Source: Rhabdophis nuchalis
Lineage: Eukaryota; Chordata; Lepidosauria; Squamata; Natricidae
Assembly: GCA_039707465.1 (NCBI GenBank)
Contig: CM077644.1
Coordinates: 195,149,962-195,213,961 of the forward strand
Direction: 5' to 3'
Length of the DNA stretch: 64,000 bases
In this document: positions 39,301 through 53,603 of the stretch, in pieces
Position numbering within the stretch: position 1 is the stretch's first letter
Layout: every line of letters begins with the position of its first letter
Made by a program: the position numbers and the translations under genes
Notes under the pieces: generated by a model
The model's input: the letters and a program-made list of their open reading frames with translations, nothing else
Databases searched by the model: none
What the model was told of the DNA's origin: nothing

Positions 39301-42300
39301 CACATCAATTTCTTTTTTTTCTTCAAAGCAAATTCAGACAACTTATAATTTAATAATAATAATTTAATATTTCTAAACCGCGCCCTCTCCCCACAGGGAC
39401 TCGGGGCGGTGCACAGGCACAGTAAAACAATAAATACATACAAACATTTCATTAAAAATAAATTAAATCTAAACCTGCGCTAAAATTCCCCATTAAAACT
39501 AAGCTATATTATAAAACCCCAATAAAACCCCAAAGACAGAGAGACTATCCTAGGCCGGCCAGACAGAAGAAATGAGTTTTTAATTTGAGACGGAAGGAGC
39601 GGAGGTCCGTGGTCGTCCTAATGTCGGTGGGAAGGTCGTTCCAGAGGGCCGGGCCCGCCACAGAGAGAGCCCTTCCCCTGGGCGTCGCCCGCTGACAGAG
39701 TCTAGTGGACGGCACCCGGAGGAGTCCCTCTCTGTGGGAGCAAATCGGCCGTGAGGATGTATGAGGCAGGATCCGATCCCGCAGATAGCTAGGTCCCGAG
39801 CCATGGAGCGCTTTAAAGATGATAATCAACACCTTGAAGCGCACCCGGAAGACGACAGGTAGCCAGTGCAGCTCGCGCAAGAGCGGTGTTACATGGGTAA
39901 ACCTAGCGGTTCCCATAATTGCTCGCGCGGCTGCATTCTGGACTAGCTGAAGTCTCCGGGTGCACCTCAAGGGGAGACCCATGTAGAGAGAGTTGCAATA
40001 GTCCAGTCGGGATGTCATGAGCGCATGAGTGACTGTGCGAAGGGCGTCCCGATCCAATAGGGGGCGCAATTGGCGAACCTGGCGAACCTGGTAAAACGCC
40101 CTCCTGGCCACGGCTGTCACTTGCTCTTCCATAGACAGCCGGGTATCCAGCCACTCGGTCTTGGTCGGGTTGAGCCTGAGTCCGTTACTTCCCATCCAGA
40201 CCCGCACGGCTTCCGGGCACTGGCACATCACCGCTACGGCATCGTTGGGGTGGTTTGGGGTAGAAATATACAGCTGAGTATCGTCAGCGTATAGATGGTA
40301 CTCTACCCCAAAACCACGGATGATCTCACCCAGCGGCTTCATGTATGTGTTAAACAGGAGAGGCGAGAGGACCGACCCCTGAGGCACCCCACATGTGAGG
40401 GGTCTCGAGGTCGACCTCTGCTCTCCTGCCAACACAAATTGCGATCGGCCAGAGAGGTAGGAGGAGAACCACCGTAAAACGGTGCCTCCCACTCCCAACC
40501 CCCCCAGCCGATGCAATAGGATACCATGGTCGATGGTATCGAAAGCCGCTGAGAGGTCTAATAGGACCAGGATGGAGGAACAACCCCCATCTCTGGCCGT
40601 CCAGAGATCATCGACCAACGCGACCAATGCCGTCTCAGTGCTGTGCCCGGGCCGAAAGCCGGACTGGCGCGGATCTAGATAATCAACTTCCTCCAGGTGA
40701 CGGGGAAACTGTTGTGCCACCACACTCTCGACAACCTTCGCCAAAAAGGGAAGGTTGGAGACTGGACGATAGTTGTTTAAAAGAGCTGGGTCCAAAGAGG
40801 GCTTCTTAAGGAGGGGCCTCACCATGGCTTCTTTTAGGGAAGCAGGCAAGGAACCCTCACTCAAGGAGGCGTTGACAACCTCTTGGAGCCAGCCTCGTGT
40901 CACCTCCCAGGATGCCAGTACAAGCCAGGAGGGACACGGGTCCAATAAACATGTGGTGGCTCGCAGTCGCCCACGTAACCTGTCCATATCCTCGGAAGTA
41001 ACGGAGTCAAACTCCTCCCAAACAAGATCTGTCTCGTGGCATCCCACTGGGCCATCAATGGAGGGTAGCCCGTTCTGTATCTGAGCGGTTTTCTCCTGCA
41101 GAAAAGTCACAAATTCCTCTGCTCTACCCTGTAGCGGGGCTTCCCGCACCCTCTGCTGAAGTAGGGAGCGGGTCACCCTAAACAGGGCAGCAGGGCGGTT
41201 TTCTGCGGATGCTGTGAGAGTAGCACAATGATGGCGTTTGGCCACTCTCAGCGCCACAATGTAAGTCCGTAAATGGGCTCTTACCTGTGTCCGGTCACTC
41301 GATATACTAATTGAAAGATTACAGAATAAGAAAATAAAAAGGGAAAACTTTTGAAAAACCAGAAGATCCAGATAGTAGATTATTGTATACAAAAGAAGCA
41401 AAAAAGAAACGTTGTATGAAAATTATAAATATATAGAAGCAGACTACACAAGCAAAGAAGTTTACCTGCTGCAAATCTTCACTTTCAGATTTTAACTGGG
41501 CTACTAAAGCTCTCATGCATCCCTTCATAGAACACAAAGTAGCCTATTTGAAAGAGAGAGAGATTTTATGAAGCAGGTAATTAGATGTATGTTGGCATTA
41601 TCTAATGGATATTCAAAATATAATTCTTTTCTCTATTTTTGCATTTAATTCACTAACAGCTTCTCATAAAACTAAGGTAATAATCAAATGAGAATGACAA
41701 ACATGATAAGTTAAAAGCAGGTTTTTTTTCTAGGAGAGATTTAAGAGAACATATTAGCTGAGAACCTAATTGAATACCAAAAGGGGGGAAAACCCTACCC
41801 AAATCAGAGGGGGGGGGGGGGGGAGAAGAGATTTGAAATAAACATCTCAAAAAATCACAGTAAAGCAAGCACACTTCCAAATATAAATTAAAATAATTTA
41901 TGAAGAAGCATAAACAACACATATAATTATAGATCAACATTTGTTGCATAGAACAAGAGTAGGAGCATAATCTTTTTATAAAAAGGACAATTTTAATTAA
42001 TACAGAGGTGCATGAATAAGATGAAACAAAAAGAGCTGGATCTTAGCTCATTATAATTAGTTCACACAAGAAGAAAACTGCTGATGATAGATTTAGATGT
42101 CACCTAAATTCAGAGTTTACAACAAGACTTAAAATAGCAAGAATCAATCTGTGAAGTACAACACCATCTATTAGAATAAACAGAAATAAATCCAAAGAGA
42201 TTCAAACCTACCTTGTTGGCTACATCTCCAAAAGTTAAATTTGTCAGAGCCATTCCAGCATATCGTCTTAATGTGACACTATAATGGTCATTAGTAAGCC

Positions 42301-45300
42301 CATACATTTCACAATCTACCTGTAGCAATTCTGCAATGGCTTGTAAACCCCCTATTAAAACAATTGAAAGATTTGTTAGAAATACTTTGGTAAATTGGCA
42401 TATTTATTCTCCAAAATTCCTTTCTTAAAAATGTTAATACATAAAAAGAAAGAAAAAACAAAAATAATTATTATGGCTTTATTGTATACAAGAGAAACAA
42501 AACTGATCACTCTTCTTAGGTTCATAATCCTGGATTACAGATATATGGTCAGTTTCTATTTATTGATTTAATGGAAACTCTAATAAATATTATTTTGTGG
42601 GGTTTAATAATTTCTTTAAAATTTAGAATGAATTAATGTCTTGTATGCTCTAAATTTCAAATTTTATTGAATGTTCCAAATTTTCCTGTATGCCCCAAAC
42701 TCCAAATTTTATCTTTGCAAGCCACCAGGAGTCACTGATTGTGATTCGGGCGACTATATAAATTTTCAATCATTTATACATATGTAAAATGTAAATATGA
42801 AGCAAGGGAATTAGGCTGTGAACAGGTTCAGTGGCTGCTGTGAAAACTCCTGCTGGTTATTGATGCATGTGCAACCTTTGGGCTGAAACTGCCAATGAAG
42901 CAAGATAATAATTAAATAAGTAAGTATAAATAAATAAAATAGTAGCTAATATAACAGTTGAATTAAATTGGTGGAAGAGCCTCTATAAGTGTAGGGGTCA
43001 ATCTCTGCAGGTGTAGGGTCTATGTGTATGACCTCTGGGTTGGCACAACAGACCAACTATGCTAATATGGATTTTGGAATCTTTCTCTTAACTAGCTTCC
43101 TTTATTCTATGTATAACATGAAAAACACCAGGTGGAGCTATTCAAAGTTGGATGCTAAAAATCTCTGAGAATTCAGTTATTTTTCCTTCTAATACTAACT
43201 AAAGTTATCAAGTTGCATTTCTTGCTGCTTTTTTTTTAGATAAAATCATCGCTTAGCTTCATTTTGAGTCTTTTTCTAATACTATATTATGCTAACTTAA
43301 ATAACTCCTGCATTTTGTATTTTTAAACATGAAAACTTAAAACAATTGCACTTTTTCTTTTTTTGGTGCACATCTCAGAGCAAACTGAAACTGCACCAGA
43401 CAAGCCCTGATTTATACTGCTCCCCTTATTTAATTGTACTGTCAAGTATTTCCCCATTTTCATCAGTATATTTTCAGATAATAAGGAATTTTAAAAAGTG
43501 TATTCAGTTCTCAATACTTTGAATAAACCTAATAAAAATGTTGATTTAATGTGGATTTGGAAACAATATATAAGTGAAATCAATTAAGTTATATATCTGC
43601 TCCCTGCAAAAGGATGCCCTAACCTTCTTCTAACAACTGTATATTAAGGAAAAAGAGTTACTTTTCTGCAATGTTATTTTTTTCTTACCAAGTTCATTCA
43701 TTGCATGCCTATGCTCTTCATCAAATGAAAGCTTCATTAAAACACATACTGCAGGACAGATCTGATGGTCAACTGGAGCTGGCACTATGTCAGAACAAAA
43801 AAATCATCTTCATTTAATGTATCAGTTGAAGAATGCAACACAACCTTTGAAGTTACACTGTCAAACAATTTATTAAACAAATGCAGCCTAACAGATATAA
43901 GCTTTTGCAATGAAAAAGAAATTGAAGTCTGCCAGTTTTGTATCAGGAAGAATAACCAATCAGTTATAGCACTTCCATACTTGCTGTCAATGAGAATGTG
44001 ATACCTATTGCCAAAGGTCATCAGGGCCTGTCATTCATAATCACTTCCATGTAACTTCAATTTAAGGTAGCCGTTGACTTACTCATTTGATGAATGTTCA
44101 ATGTTACAATGGCACAGAAAAAAGGAATTTAGGAAAGTTTTTCACACTTATGACCGTTGCAGCATCCCTGCTATGTGATCAAAAAACAGACACCTGGTAA
44201 CTGGCTCATATTTATGACGGTTGCAGTGTCCCAGGATTATGCGATCACCTTTTATGACCTTTTGACAAGTCAAATGGGAAAGCCAAATTCACTTAACAAT
44301 CATGTTACTAAGTTGGCAATTGCAGTGATTCATCTGACAATTATGGCAAGCAAGGTTGTAAAATGTGGTAAAACTAACAACAAAAATTTGGGGCTCCATT
44401 GTGATCATAAGTCAAGGATACCTGTAGTGTAAAACTACATTGCTGACAGTAATATGAAAACTGAGAACAAGTTAAGCTATTTAAAGAGGATAGAAAAAAT
44501 ACTAATGAACTGATGGGTAATGGTTGCTCAACACAAAATATTTGGATATTATAATTATAAAGTAACTTTCTTAAATTCCTGGAATGCTCTATGCAAATCA
44601 TGAAACTGGCAGCTTTCCGTGTGATTCCAAGATAAGCTGTTATGCAATCCTAGGAACACTCTATTTTTAGTAGTATCAATGAATATGTCATCATTTTTCA
44701 TTTCAGTTTTCACTTCACATTTAAGTGCTTCCAAATTAGCAAACTCTCATCAATTTTTATAGGTAACACAAAGCTAATTCTTGCTTTCCGTAATGAAAGT
44801 TTGCATTCAGGAAGATATTCAATGGATTCTAGAAGTTAAAACTAATAGTGTGGAAATCATTTTGAAATCCAGAATAGTTCATTTCAAGTTCAAAACAATT
44901 GTTTCATTTTCAGAATTAGTGTTTCAACAGAAGTATTCTGAAATCCAGAAGGACTGAAACAGATTGTTTCAAACTTGAAAGGCCTATATTAAAATTGAAA
45001 CAGGGTGTTTCAAATTTGGAATGCTTTGAGTTCAAAATATTTGAAGCATCATTGGAAACTACATAGTCCTGAGATATGAAGATATTTATTTTAGTCCAAA
45101 TATTACTAATGTTGATTTTTAAAAATATTATCTGTTGCTCTGTGCAAAGGTCAATCACTGCAAATAGATATATTGTTGCAAGTTTCTATTATCAATTACC
45201 TAATCGATACATTCCCAATTACTATACAGCTAAATATTTAATTATTACAAGGGATGTCATATTTAACCTTATGTTGAAGTGTTAGAAATGTAATCATATC

Positions 45301-48300
45301 AAAATAAATTTTAGAAGTTAAAATTCTTAATCAACACAGAAATATATTTTTATAAAATAAATGGCATGATCTAAAATAGATAAATTTTCCCATTTCCATT
45401 TCTTGCATTTCTAACAGCCTGCTTGGGAAAAATATACCACAAATAGCTGGACTTCAAAGCTGTTAACAGCAAAGAATACTTCACAAAGGTTTTGAAACCT
45501 GAATTGCAACCAACATACTTGGATTTTTATCTTGGTCCATGCCCTGATCATGTGCTTCCTGCCATTCCCAACAAGTTTCACAGTAAGCTCGGATTTGTTC
45601 TAGAAGATGGAGAACACGTATTTCTCGTCTGCCTCGTTTATCATCAGGCTGGGAATGAATGATATTATGTAGTGCTGCACTGGCTCTGGCACGAGCCTCT
45701 TTACTTCCACGAGAGTTGCCCAACAACACAGAGTCTTTATCATTGCCATGCAAAAGTTGAATGAGAAGAGGAAGACATCCAGACTGGCGCATAGCTATGC
45801 AGCTATCCTGGGAGCTAGACATAGCTAGCAATGTTCGTGACATATCATCTTTATCATGAGTGCCCAACATTGACAGCAGTGAATACACCATTTCAACCTG
45901 CAAAGCAAATTGTTTTAAAACACTGTTATGTACAGTTAATGTGGATTAGATATACTAAAATGAATATTCTAGGGTGACTCCACTTATATGTGGTATATGA
46001 GTAATTTACATATAAATATTTATTCACACAAAGAGGCAGAGATGGATGTAACGTAACGTAACATAACGTAACATGTTTATGTGCCAAATTAAAACTTACT
46101 TAAAAAGCTAAAGGCCAGGCTGGTCTAGTGCTTGTGTCTATCAGTCATCCAGGTCATGATTATCCTAAAGGTGCTTTTTTCAAGAAGCAACTAGATTTTC
46201 TTTGTTTTTCCTTGGAGACGTTTTGCTTTTCATCCAAGAAGCTTCTTCAATTCATGGATGAGAAGTCCAGTTGCCTTTTGAATGAAGCATCTTTGAGTCT
46301 AGTGCTTGTAGTCCCATTTTAGGCATAAAAAGCGGGGCTTTGACTTTGGGCTAATCACTCTCAGCCCAATCCACCTCACAGGATTGTTGTAGTGAGAAAA
46401 ATAGGGGGAAGAAGGAATAATAGGGATGTTAGCTGCCTTGAGTTATTTATAAACAATAATAAAGGTGGGATAAAAAATTCAAATAAATAAATAAGTAATT
46501 TGGTTAACTAGTTGGCCTTTTGAAAATATATATTATAGTTCATAAAATATTTCAAAAGCATCTGAAATAAAAATTTCTCCACAGATACATAGTCCAGATG
46601 GATAAGAAAAAATAATTCATTGTTAAGTAAAAATTACACTATATTGCAGGTATAGAGCTTGCTTTTAAAAACAAAATAGCAAAATAAGGTCAGATTTGTT
46701 AATATTACATTTTGCATTATTGGAAAAACCAGAGACATGAGTTAGGAGATTCCTAGAAATCTTTTAGTGAAGCCCCCTGCAAAGGACAAGAGTGCTCAGA
46801 CCATTTTAGTCAAAATGGCTGTCCAAGCTTGGATTGATGATGGAGCACCCAAGACTCCATGAGCCAGAATGTTCCACTACTTAATAGCATTAACAGTCAG
46901 GAAATTCCATGTTATTTCAAGTTTCTCTCTCCCAAATACAACCATTGGTTCTGGTCCTACCTTTTGGAAAATAAATCTGAATCTTCTTGGCTGTCTTGCT
47001 TTCAAATACTGGAGGACTGAATTCATGTTTTCTGCTCTTTTTTAAGCTAAATATTGCCAGTTCTTTTAACCGTTCTCTGTAGGATTCAGTCTCAAACCTC
47101 TAACCTTCTTAATACCTCAGCATACCTCACATTTTTCTTGTGTTGTGATAATCAATAATAGATACAATACTTGAGGTGTGCTCTCACCACTCCAGCAGAG
47201 ATTGGAAGTATCGCTTCCCATTATCTAATCCAACATTTAATTGGCTTATTTGAAAGTTACAGAAAACTGCTGGCTCATGCTTAATCTGTGGTCTATCAGG
47301 ATATTCAGATCCTTTTTATAAGTATTACCACTGAGCTACCCATTACTTATCTTATATCTGTAAAACTTTCAAATCTATTGAATTCCTTTTTACAGTGAAT
47401 CTCTTTTGTGGTATCACCAAACACAACTGCACAAATTATTGCATAAACAGAGATGATGACTTTAAAATTGTGAAGAATTGAAGCTATATTTCTTTTAAAT
47501 AATGTTTTTAATACTGAACGGTATGTGTGACAAAACAGAAACAAATTTACATGCATAGTTGCAATGACAGTTCTATAAAGTAAGAGGATTATCTTTGTGT
47601 CCCCGTGAAAGACAAATAAGTTCCATTATCCATTTTTAGAAGAAATATCCTCACTACACAGCCTTTCTTTTATACCAACCCCAAAATGAAATTACAGCTA
47701 TACTTTAAAGTAGCATTTTTTATAATCTCTCAACATAAATCTAGGTGAATAAAAGAAATCAGCTAGCATTTCTGGAAGTCTAATTGGCTGCTTGAGGCTT
47801 CTGAAAATATTTCCCCACTCCTGTCCAGTCACTGGGTACTGCCTTCCACAGCCATTACTGCTTGGGCTGCAGGAGAAACCTCTCCTGTGTCAGCAAATAC
47901 AAGTGCAGAAAGTTGGACTTTGAGCTCTTTATGGCAACTATATATTTCACTATAGTGCAGGAATAAAAGCAGTCAAGAAAACTGAACAAGCTTTACTAAG
48001 TTTCATGCAGGCAAATCTTAAGATCCAGGAATCAGAGTTCACTCTATAGTCTTGTGCCAGTCCAAAGGTCAGTCAGGGAATCAGAACATATTCAGGTGGT
48101 CATCTCTGAGACCAGAAATATTTTTGCTAATAGTAGTCTGATGCCAAAACTCTTTTATAGCTCTGAGTCAGGCACTTTTATCTTCCCGAGTCCTACCTTA
48201 CTTTTAAGGAACCTCGCTGAACATTTCTGTTCTACTCACTTGATATTTGTGTGAAGGCTGAGGATTTTTTCCTGCTCAAGTTCTAGGTCAGGTGAATCAG

Positions 48301-51300
48301 CCTGCTGCCACACTTTTGTACAGGTAACTGATTACCTGACCTTATCCCTATCCCTGGATTAAACATTAAGCAAAATAAGCATGTGATTAATGCACCACAG
48401 AGGGGGCACCACAGAGTTTTTTCCTCCTTGTTACAATGACCTAAATTCTTTCACTGTCACACTCAATTTTAGTTTTCAACATTTATGGAATCTTAATGTC
48501 TTTTCAGTGAACCAATGAAAGGGCCAAGAGGCACTGTTAGGCTTTGCTTAAGGCATCAATTGGCCTTAATCTGGCCCTGCTTGTCTACTCCTTTGAACAC
48601 ATGTGAAGATATCCGAAAGACTGCTGGTTCCGAATCGCAGAGATCATGCCCTGCTCTTTCAATTAAGAGTTTGAATCTATTAAGTCCAGGATCTTAATGC
48701 GAGATTAAGCATGAAACATTTCTACTGTTTTCACTAATTTTCCTGTGCTCATGTCATTTTGCAACTAGCAATGCAATAACTTTGGTTGTCAATTAATCAC
48801 TCACTGCAGCAGTGCCACTCCCTGACAGCACCTATTGTTTTGTTATATTTATGAGCTGGGTGAGATCAAAAGCATTCTGCCGCTTTTCCCTTTTAGCTCT
48901 AGTGCCAGGAAGATCAGAGAACCTATTTATCAATCTTTTGCAAGACTGCTAAAACTCTGTCCAAAAATACTCAGCTGACAGGTTGGGAGGGCAGCATGTG
49001 GGCCAGGATGCAGCCGGAAAGTTATTCCTTCCTGTTTCACCCTGCAACCTCCTCTGCTTCATTACTGAAGCCGATAACTCTGCCATGAGGAAAAACCCTA
49101 GGATTAGCCAGTGGTACAAATTTGTTGTAAAACGAATTTGACAAATTTGACAAATTTGTTTTACAACAAACTTGTACCACTCATTGTTTTATTTATTAGA
49201 ATAAGTATTTTAAATTTCATATATTTTATATATTTTGTATGTATTTTAACATCCCTGTGCGCCGCCCTGGGTCCTAACAAGGAGAAGGGCGGGGTATAAA
49301 TGTAATAAATAAATAAATAATAAATTGTAGTCATTGTAACTATATTCTTTCTCATTATGTGGTAGAAATAAGAATCATAAGACTTTTGATACCAAAGAAT
49401 CAAAATGCATTATCGCCCACTATTCTTCTTCATACACATGTGAATGCTCCCAAAATAGACAAACCAGCTTGTACAAAGTTGGCCAGTAAAATTTCTCTCA
49501 CTGAAGCCTGGCCATATATATTTTGCAAAAGTGATTCTGGCTGAAGTTTTATACTATAATTAGCTTTGAAAAATCCTAACGACAAAGTTTGGAGGTGGAC
49601 AAATTTGTCTTTATCTGGAGAACACATATCATATTGTCTGATATTAATACCTGGAAAAATTCTAGAGTAGATGATAAAGAGACTGATTATATAAACAGTT
49701 CTTGGTGCTCTCTGAGCTTGGTTGTTTTTTTGTAGATGTTTCATTACCCAAACTAGGTAACATCATCAATGCTAGTAAGGAGTGGAATTTGCTCTCAGTT
49801 GACTTGTCCTGGGGTGGTCTTAGAGGTTCTTTGGTTGGGCTGTTTATTATTGACCCTAGCATCAGGTCTTCCAAGATCTTTCCATATATCATTACAGCAG
49901 TTCAGTGGAAGACAGTACACAAATTTTGTCTTAACAGATCAGTTAAATGGGCTGGTAATAACAGTGCAACTGAACAGAATCAAATGCAAAACATTTCACT
50001 TAGGAAACAAAATTCAAATGGACAGATATAGGATACAGAATATATTCTCTGACTCGATAATACTGTAAAAAAGATTTTGAAAACTGAATATGAATCAGCT
50101 GTGTCATGTGGTTATCAAAAATGCAAATAAAAATGATAGAAAACATTTCATCCTTTTTTCTATAAGTCAGCCTCCTCCTTGAATGTATGTTCAGTTTGAA
50201 GACTCAAATAAAATGAAACAAGTTTAGAGAAAAGCAACCAGAGGGCAATCAGAGAGTTTAGAAACTTAGCACAACAAAGAAATACTGAAGGAACCAGGAA
50301 TAATGCAAGAAAGCCTTCTTCAAATTTCTCAGAGAACTATATACAGAGGTTGAAGATATTTCATCCAAAAATGCATTTTGGCAACAAAAAAGCATTGAAT
50401 TCCAAGCAGAAAAGGTAACCTGATAGTAGCATCACATAAGCAGAGAAATGGTGGGTTGCCTTTTATTGCATATGTTTTATTGCATATATGCTGCCGGTTC
50501 AGCTGAACTGGTAGTGGCCCGCAGCAGCTGAGAGAGAACCAGTACGGTGGCTCTTTTGGCCCGCCCTCTATATCTGTTTTTATGACAAAAGGCAAATTAC
50601 GCCTGAGCATAGCACCTGCACGAGCCCCAACAATCAGCTGTTTGTTGCAGGGGCAGTGGATTGTGCACTGGAGTGTCCATTACTGATTATAAATTCAGAT
50701 GGGTCAATGCAGATGTAAATATATATTTTAATTATAAAATGGAAAACTATCACATCTACAGAAAAAGTTGGTTACCTTGGTACCCAAATGACTTGTCAGT
50801 CTTCGAGGAACAGAGTAATTACTATTAGAACTCATAACACTGGATGTTTCATGGTCCATCCGAGCAGTTGAACTCTGTAAGTTTAAGAAATAGGGTTATC
50901 AGGGGGTTAAAATATTAGCAGAATGCAAATGTGGAACTTACTGTTACAGTAAATAAGAAGTCCTCAGTAAATATATCTTTATTTTTGTATATATATATTA
51001 CTGAACTATGATTAACAAAAATTATCAAGCAACAAAATAATATAAATCCAAGATGCATAGAGAAAAGATATATAGAAAATATTTTTAAAATCTATTTAAA
51101 AAGTAAGTAAAGAGATAGGTACTGTAGATATACAATTTATCATAAAAGTTATCACATTATAGGTTGCCCTATTGCTTTTGAAATAAATTATAAAACCTAT
51201 CCAAACCTGATAGAATTGAGGGTCCTGCTTCTGATGTTTTATTATTTTAATAATGCCTTTGGTGTTTTGTTTTGTTTTGTTTTGTTTTGTTTTGTAAATT

Positions 51301-53525
51301 AGCAATTGAACTGGATTTGTTAATTCACATCTTAACTGTTAAAAGATTTTGAATTTTGGGCAATTATGATTTTATCTGCTAATATTAAATAGATAACTAA
51401 GCTTCTCATTTTTAAGCGTGAGACATGGTCCTGTAAATAAATGTAGTAAATTTACATCTGGGAAGCCTTTGATTGTTTATTTAATAGCAGTTCTTACACT
51501 GAAGCTCATATCTTGTTGTTTAGATTTTTATTTGATGTTATAACAAGCCAGTATAGTATAGAGGGGAGGAAATTTCCCACAGGTCCTTTTGTAGGATTTT
51601 ATTTTCAACTGACATTGATTAAATGCTGTCAGTTCAGTATTGACTCTTAGCAACCAGATAGATTTTCTCTATCATTATCTGCCCCTAACTTGGTCTTTCA
51701 GATCTTCTAGCAGTACACCTATCACCTTTGTAAAAGAATCCATTCTACTTTTTTATTGAATGAATGCGAATAACATAGCTCCCAGATGGGCAAATATTCT
51801 GCAATATAAGGTAGAACTAATGATTTCAAAGCTTTTCAGGAGTTACATGGATAGATGGAACTGGATATATGTGGAATAACAAGGCCTAAAGCCAAGGCAA
51901 TAATTTATTAGGAGAGTAAAGGGGATGGCAGAGTTCTAAAATAGGGGTGCTGTTTTAAACAGTTTTCCCGGGGGGGGGGGGGGGGAGTTTAAATAAAATA
52001 AAACCAAAGAGAGAAATATTAAAGTAAAGATGCATCAATGTCAGTAAATATCAGTTGCATAAATAAAAAGAAAAGAATCCATTAAACAGTAGGAGATATT
52101 GATTATAACAGCATCAAGCAAAATAGTATGTTAGCTTTGCAAGGGCATAGCTATTTTACATCACAGAAATAACAACAGATTTTGATGTCAAAAATATGTA
52201 TTTATTTTCCAACTTAGTTCTTTTTCTAAATAACTTAAGGCAGTGAACACACACACAATACTTCCACCCCTTCCCTTTTTCCCTAGAACAACAATAACCC
52301 TCTGAGGTGAATTGGACTAAGAGAAAGTGACTCAAAGTCGCAAACCTACAGTCTCTTGGTTTCTAGCCTAGTGCTTTAACCATTAGGCCAAACTGGTTCT
52401 TATCATCAAATTTGCTTTGCAAATATGTTTTACATGCAAATATGTTTAACTTTGATTGACATGAAAAGGAATTGTATGACAGGAATTATATGTATATTAG
52501 AGTAGACTATGTCAAAAGGCTGAATTCCAGCTGAATTGTTTGTAATCAATTGTATTAGGACCAGGAGATCCCAAAGATAGCAGTCTGAAAAACATTTTGG
52601 AAGATGCAAGATATTGCTGTTCTTTGCAAAGAAAATTATATGGATTTGTCCATGAAGTCACCAGAAGTTGAGTTCAACTTAAAGATTGCCTTACATACCA
52701 TTCTACTATGAAACACACCAGTGGAAGATAGTTAATGATATCCTCTTCCCCTTAAGAAGGACCCATTATTATTCCGGAGGATCCTCTTGAACTAGGGTAG
52801 TTTGCCACAGATCTAAACACCTACCACTAGAAGGACGAAAACTACTATCTGTTTCTACAATTCTTTGGATCTGAGTCGCTGAAAGCAGAACTTGTATTAA
52901 TACCAAATATATAATAAAATAGAAGTAATCAAAGCTCAATTGCAGAGCATTAATATTCAGGAAAGAAGTTAAAACACTATTTTTCCACAGAGCCTTCCAG
53001 GAAGTGTTTTATTATGCTGTGGTTGAATTAGCTGATGATTATTTGGGAAGTGATCATTGCATATGATGTTACAACTGATTATTTTGCTTTTATTCTGAAA
53101 TTTTGTATGGTTTTGAATTATTATATAGGGTAAACCATCCAAAAGCTATGGATTTCTTTATTTTCAATAATTATAGACTACCCCAACTGTAAGACTCTGG
53201 GGCAGAATACAAAAAAGGTGTATTAAGAACAGAAGATATCAAATGTTTAAGGCAAAATATGCAAAGATGGAATGGCTATATTAAGTCAACTATGACCAAA
53301 TATGATAGAAAGTTTTCATTGACTTGAGAAATATTAAGGAAGAAAGAGTGTTGCATATTTCTCCAGGAAAGCAGATTCTAGTTTAAGTGGTCACTACACA
53401 GAAGGCTTGCCATTTAACCCAGGGTCTCCAACCCCTCGTCTGTGGCCCAATCCCAGAGCACAGCTCATTCAGAACCGGGCTGCGGAAGTGGTGGATAAGT
53501 GCATGTGTGCGCGCAAAGCTGCATT

Positions 53526-53603
<78 letters not shown>

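Noticed and set aside
40070..41084. Plus-strand frames opposite the LINE reverse transcriptase
   Set aside because: They are antisense shadows of the RT coding strand.
42352..43688. Possible alternative APC exon between exons 10 and 11 (human 10A)
   Set aside because: I saw no short in-phase segment with both splice sites and conserved residues.
44880..45290. Frames of 69-80 codons on both strands
   Set aside because: AT-rich chance frames with no conserved features.
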